Made by a program: the position numbers and the translations under genes
The notes under the pieces: model-generated
The model's input: only the letters and a program-made list of their open reading frames with translations
The model's database searches: none
What the model was told of the DNA's origin: nothing
Source of the DNA: an uncultured bacterium
GTDB lineage: Bacteria; Bacillota; Clostridia; TANB77; CAG-508
NCBI GenBank assembly: GCA_905215615.1
Contig: CAJMQM010000019.1
Coordinates: 1-16,366 of the forward strand
Length of the DNA: 16,366 nt
Reading direction: 5' to 3'
Part shown: positions 14,189 to 16,366 of the stretch, one piece after another
Layout: every line of letters starts with the position of its first letter
Position numbering within the stretch: the stretch's first letter is position 1

Positions 14189-15199
14189 GTGAAAAAGATA
14201 TTAACAATTATTATAATTATCGTTATTATTATTGCAGGTCTACTAATACGCAATGCAATTAATAATACAGATAATGAAACTTTACAAAAGATTAGCGTAA
14301 ATGAGGTAACACGTTCTGTATTTTATGCACCTCAATATGTAGCAATAAATAAGGGGTTCTTTGCTGAAGAAGGGCTAGAAATAGAGCTTACTACTGGGCA
14401 AGGAGCAGACAAAGTAATGACAGCAGTTCTAGCAGGTCAAAGCGATATAGGATTTGCAGGACCAGAAGCATCAATATATGTATATAACGAAGGAAAAGAA
14501 GATTACACAGAAGTATTTGCACAACTAACTAAAAGAGATGGTTCTTTCTTAGTTAGTAAAACAGACACAGACAATTTTAAATGGAGCGACCTAAAAGGAA
14601 AAACTGTTATACCAGGAAGAAAAGGCGGAGTGCCATACATGACATTTGAATATGTATTAAAACAAAATGGAATAGACCCTAAAAAAGATGTTAATTTAGA
14701 TGACAGTATAAAATTTGATTTAATGGCAGGAGCATTTGCAGGAGGAGATGCAGAATATGTAACTTTATTTGAGCCAACAGCTTCAATGACAGAAGATGCT
14801 GGAAAAGGTTATGTAGTAGCATCTGTGGGAGAAGCATCTGGAGAAATTCCATATACTGCATATTTTGCAAAAAAGAGTTATATAGAAGAAAACGAAGGTG
14901 TAATACAAGGATTTACAAATGCTATATATAAAGGACAAAAGTGGACTAAAGAACACTCAGCAGAGGAAATAGCAGAAGTTATAAAAGATTTCTTCCCAGA
15001 CACAGACTTTGAAATGCTAACAAAATCAATACAAAGTTATATGGACATAGATGCATGGAACGATACACCTATATTAAAAGAAGAATCATTTAACCTATTA
15101 CAAAATGTTATGAAAGAAGCAGACGAACTTGAAAAAGAAGCTCCATATAATAAGGTAATAAATAATAAATTTGCAGAAAATGCAACTAAAAATTACTAA
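14189..15199 (+). CDS. ABC transporter substrate-binding protein, NMT1/SsuA-like
   Basis: The 336 residues follow the NMT1/THI5-like, SsuA/TauA fold: VFYAPQYVAINKGFFAEEGLEIEL (about 45-68), GQGADKVMTAVLAGQSDIGFAGPEA, then DLKGKTVIPGRKGGVPYMTFEYVLKQNGI, and VTLFEPTASM. Relatives bind sulfonates, nitrate, taurine, or thiamin-pyrimidine precursors. The ligand cannot be deduced here. The N-terminus has a long Ile-rich hydrophobic stretch (residues 5-20) but no cysteine, so it lacks the lipobox expected for a Gram-positive binding protein and may stay as a signal anchor. GTG is the start because AAGGAGG (14175-14181) lies 7 nt upstream and no better start fits. It closes the operon, and a strong terminator follows at 15333-15383. 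Transporter class secure, substrate open. Confidence 0.9.
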   Translation: MKKILTIIIIIVIIIAGLLIRNAINNTDNETLQKISVNEVTRSVFYAPQYVAINKGFFAEEGLEIELTTGQGADKVMTAVLAGQSDIGFAGPEASIYVYNEGKEDYTEVFAQLTKRDGSFLVSKTDTDNFKWSDLKGKTVIPGRKGGVPYMTFEYVLKQNGIDPKKDVNLDDSIKFDLMAGAFAGGDAEYVTLFEPTASMTEDAGKGYVVASVGEASGEIPYTAYFAKKSYIEENEGVIQGFTNAIYKGQKWTKEHSAEEIAEVIKDFFPDTDFEMLTKSIQSYMDIDAWNDTPILKEESFNLLQNVMKEADELEKEAPYNKVINNKFAENATKNY

Positions 15200-15332
15200 A
15201 AATAGAAGTTAGTTGTCACAAAGACACAAAAATATCTATTCAAAATGCCAAAAAATATATTAAAAGTAGCATAAAATCTAATATTACAAATAACGAAAAC
15301 TAATTAAACATAGAATTAAATAAAAATATTTT

Positions 15333-15383
15333 AAAAGTTAAGAAAAATCAAAAAATCATTTTTGGAGATTTCTTAACTTTTTT
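15333..15383 (+). terminator. Strong intrinsic terminator of the ABC importer operon
   Basis: AAAAGTTAAGAAA (15333-15345) and TTTCTTAACTTTT (15369-15381) form a perfect 13-bp stem running into a T tract. CAAAAA/TTTTTG in the loop can extend it as an inner stem. The A run on the 5' side means it could also work for transcription from the other strand. Confidence 0.8.
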
Positions 15384-15565
15384 AATAAAACAAACAATAA
15401 ATAAAAATGAACAAAAACATACAAAGAAAAGAAAAAAGACAAAAATACAGTAAAAATAAAACATGAAAAACACAGCAAAAAATAGAAAAAACGAAAAAAT
15501 CATTTTTTAAATATTGCTAAAAACAATTATAAAAATTAAAAATGTATCAAAAGCTTACAAATCAA

Positions 15566-15585
15566 TACTTTTACACTCAAAAGTA
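15566..15585. repeat. 7-bp inverted repeat upstream of nrdD
   Basis: TACTTTT (15566-15572) and AAAAGTA (15579-15585) are perfect arms around ACACTC. It could be an operator or a hairpin. It is not followed by a T tract and lies about 200 nt upstream of the nrdD promoter. Confidence 0.35.
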
Positions 15586-15622
15586 CTGAAAAATATGGAA
15601 AAACTCAAATTTGTAATAAAAA

Positions 15623-15644
15623 TGTAATATTTCTGTAATATTTC
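15623..15644. repeat. Tandem 11-bp direct repeat upstream of nrdD
   Basis: TGTAATATTTC occurs twice in immediate tandem (15623-15633, 15634-15644). A partial third copy, TTGTAATAAA, stands just before. Eleven-base spacing puts both copies on the same face of the helix, which would suit cooperative binding of a regulator. It does not match the NrdR consensus. Confidence 0.45.
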
Positions 15645-15788
15645 TAAAAAAATGTTTAAAACTCAATAAACAAGTGAATTTGCACAAGAGTAAACATAAC
15701 ACTAAAATTAATGACATATTGACAAAAAACGTTAAAACACTTGAAAAATAAAAGAAAAAACAGTTTGCATTACATAAAAAATAGGCGT

Positions 15789-15817
15789 TTGACATTATAA
15801 AAATAGTGGATTAATAT
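15789..15817 (+). promoter_or_regulatory. nrdD: Promoter for nrdD
   Basis: A perfect TTGACA -35 (15789-15794), a 17-nt spacer and TAATAT (15812-15817, 4 of 6 consensus) lie about 85 nt upstream of the start codon. The leader holds a small CTCTT/AAGAG hairpin at about 15852-15867 and the GGGGGAG ribosome binding site at 15891-15897. Confidence 0.55.
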
Positions 15818-15903
15818 ATCATTACGAAAACGAAACAATACTAAAGATAATCTCTTAAAATCAAGAGTAATATAAAAAAACATTAATTAAGGGGGAGCAA
15901 AAA

Positions 15904-16366
15904 ATGCAAGTTGTAAAAAGAGATGGAAGAATAGTAGACTTCGACAGACAAAAAATTTCAGCAGCAATTGAAAAAGCTAATGCAGAGGTAAAACCAAGAG
16001 AAAGAGCAAACAAAGAGAATATTAAGGAAATAATTGAATATGTAGAAGGACTAGACAAAAAAAGAATTTTAGTAGAAGATATTCAAGATATTATTGAAGA
16101 AAAACTAATGGAATATGGTAAATATTTCTTAGCAAAAAAATATATTACATATCGTTATACTAGAGAATTGGTAAGAAAAGCAAATACAACAGACAAATCA
16201 ATTAAAGAATTAATAGATGGAGAAAGTGAATATTGGAATAACGAAAATTCTAATAAAAACGCTAGAGTTGTAACTACACAAAGAGATTACTTGGCAGGAA
16301 TTACAAGCACAGATATTACTAGAAGATTTTTATTATCAAAAGACATAGTAGAAGCACATGATAATG
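15904..16366 (+). CDS. nrdD: Anaerobic ribonucleoside-triphosphate reductase NrdD, N-terminal part (runs off window)
   Basis: NrdD is the oxygen-sensitive glycyl-radical enzyme that makes deoxyribonucleotides in anaerobes, activated by NrdG. The first 154 codons are present. Residues 1-90 form an ATP-cone domain (MQVVKRDGRIVDFDRQKIS, then a helical part with VEDIQDIIEEKLMEYGKYFLAKKYITYRYTRE), which binds dATP/ATP for allosteric control. From about 103 the NrdD core begins: IKELIDGESEYWNNENSNKN, ARVVTTQRDYLAGI and TSTDITRRFLLSKDIVEAHD are strongly conserved in the family. GGGGGAG at 15891-15897 is 6 nt before the ATG. The gene stays open to the window end, so the active-site Cys and glycyl radical loop are not seen. 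Its presence supports an anaerobic lifestyle. Confidence 0.95.
   Translation, partial: MQVVKRDGRIVDFDRQKISAAIEKANAEVKPRERANKENIKEIIEYVEGLDKKRILVEDIQDIIEEKLMEYGKYFLAKKYITYRYTRELVRKANTTDKSIKELIDGESEYWNNENSNKNARVVTTQRDYLAGITSTDITRRFLLSKDIVEAHDN

Larger units (their letters stand above)
15384..15788. other. Gene-free, A-rich stretch between the ABC operon and nrdD
   Basis: No ORF with a ribosome binding site is seen on either strand. Contents: an inverted repeat AAAAAAT-C-ATTTTTT at 15494-15508, similar to the inner part of the preceding terminator; a 7-bp hairpin TACTTTT/AAAAGTA at 15566-15585; and a tandem repeat at 15623-15644. The purine-rich top strand is striking. No NrdR-box pair or cobalamin riboswitch was recognised, although both are common upstream of ribonucleotide reductase genes. 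Confidence 0.4.

Noticed and set aside
15494..15508. Second terminator after the ABC operon
   Set aside because: AAAAAAT-C-ATTTTTT has only A-T pairs and a one-base loop; such stretches arise by chance in this A-rich region.

Overview
The base composition (strongly AT-rich, A/T third codon positions, purine-rich Shine-Dalgarno sites of the GGAGG/GGGGG type) and the protein families (anaerobic ribonucleotide reductase NrdD, GuaD-type guanine deaminase, GH25/LysM lysozyme with a Gram-positive signal peptide) point to a low-GC Firmicute, most likely an anaerobic Clostridia-type bacterium, possibly uncultured. The species cannot be fixed from the sequence.

Layout. Positions 1-4360 look like a defence or accessory block: the last codons of an upstream gene (probably HsdS), a complete type I restriction subunit HsdR, a Panacea/SocA (DUF4065) antitoxin-type gene under its own promoter, a 116-residue unknown protein overlapping it by 8 nt, and a 5'-truncated Nudix hydrolase whose first half is missing exactly where the unknown ORF ends. 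Positions 4486-6420 hold small single genes: an ArsC/Spx-family protein, a guanine deaminase on the minus strand meeting it tail to tail, a small membrane-anchored protein with a palindromic operator, and a compact 69-residue gene of much higher GC content with its own promoter and terminator. Positions 6421-7988 hold a probable HAD 5'-nucleotidase and a SprT-like metalloprotease, preceded by a hairpin and a ten-codon micro-ORF.

Positions 8447-11207 carry the conserved dprA-comM-yraN cluster. Two genes in it are abnormal. dprA has no ATG/GTG/TTG at its homology-defined start and appears to begin at ATT. comM carries four apparent single-C insertions, each directly before a GG; one frameshifts the N-terminus and three close together scramble the Walker A motif while keeping frame. 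Positions 11281-12555 encode a secreted GH25 lysozyme with three LysM repeats, whose Shine-Dalgarno lies in the 3' arm of a terminator-like hairpin. Positions 12615-15199 form an ABC importer operon (ATPase, permease, binding protein) of the sulfonate/nitrate/pyrimidine-precursor class, ended by a strong terminator. After a 700-nt AT-rich non-coding stretch the window ends inside nrdD.

The most interesting points are the comM/dprA anomalies, the Panacea gene with its unknown overlapping partner and the Nudix truncation beside it, and the GC-rich autonomous mini-gene. No rRNA, tRNA, CRISPR array or transposase was seen.
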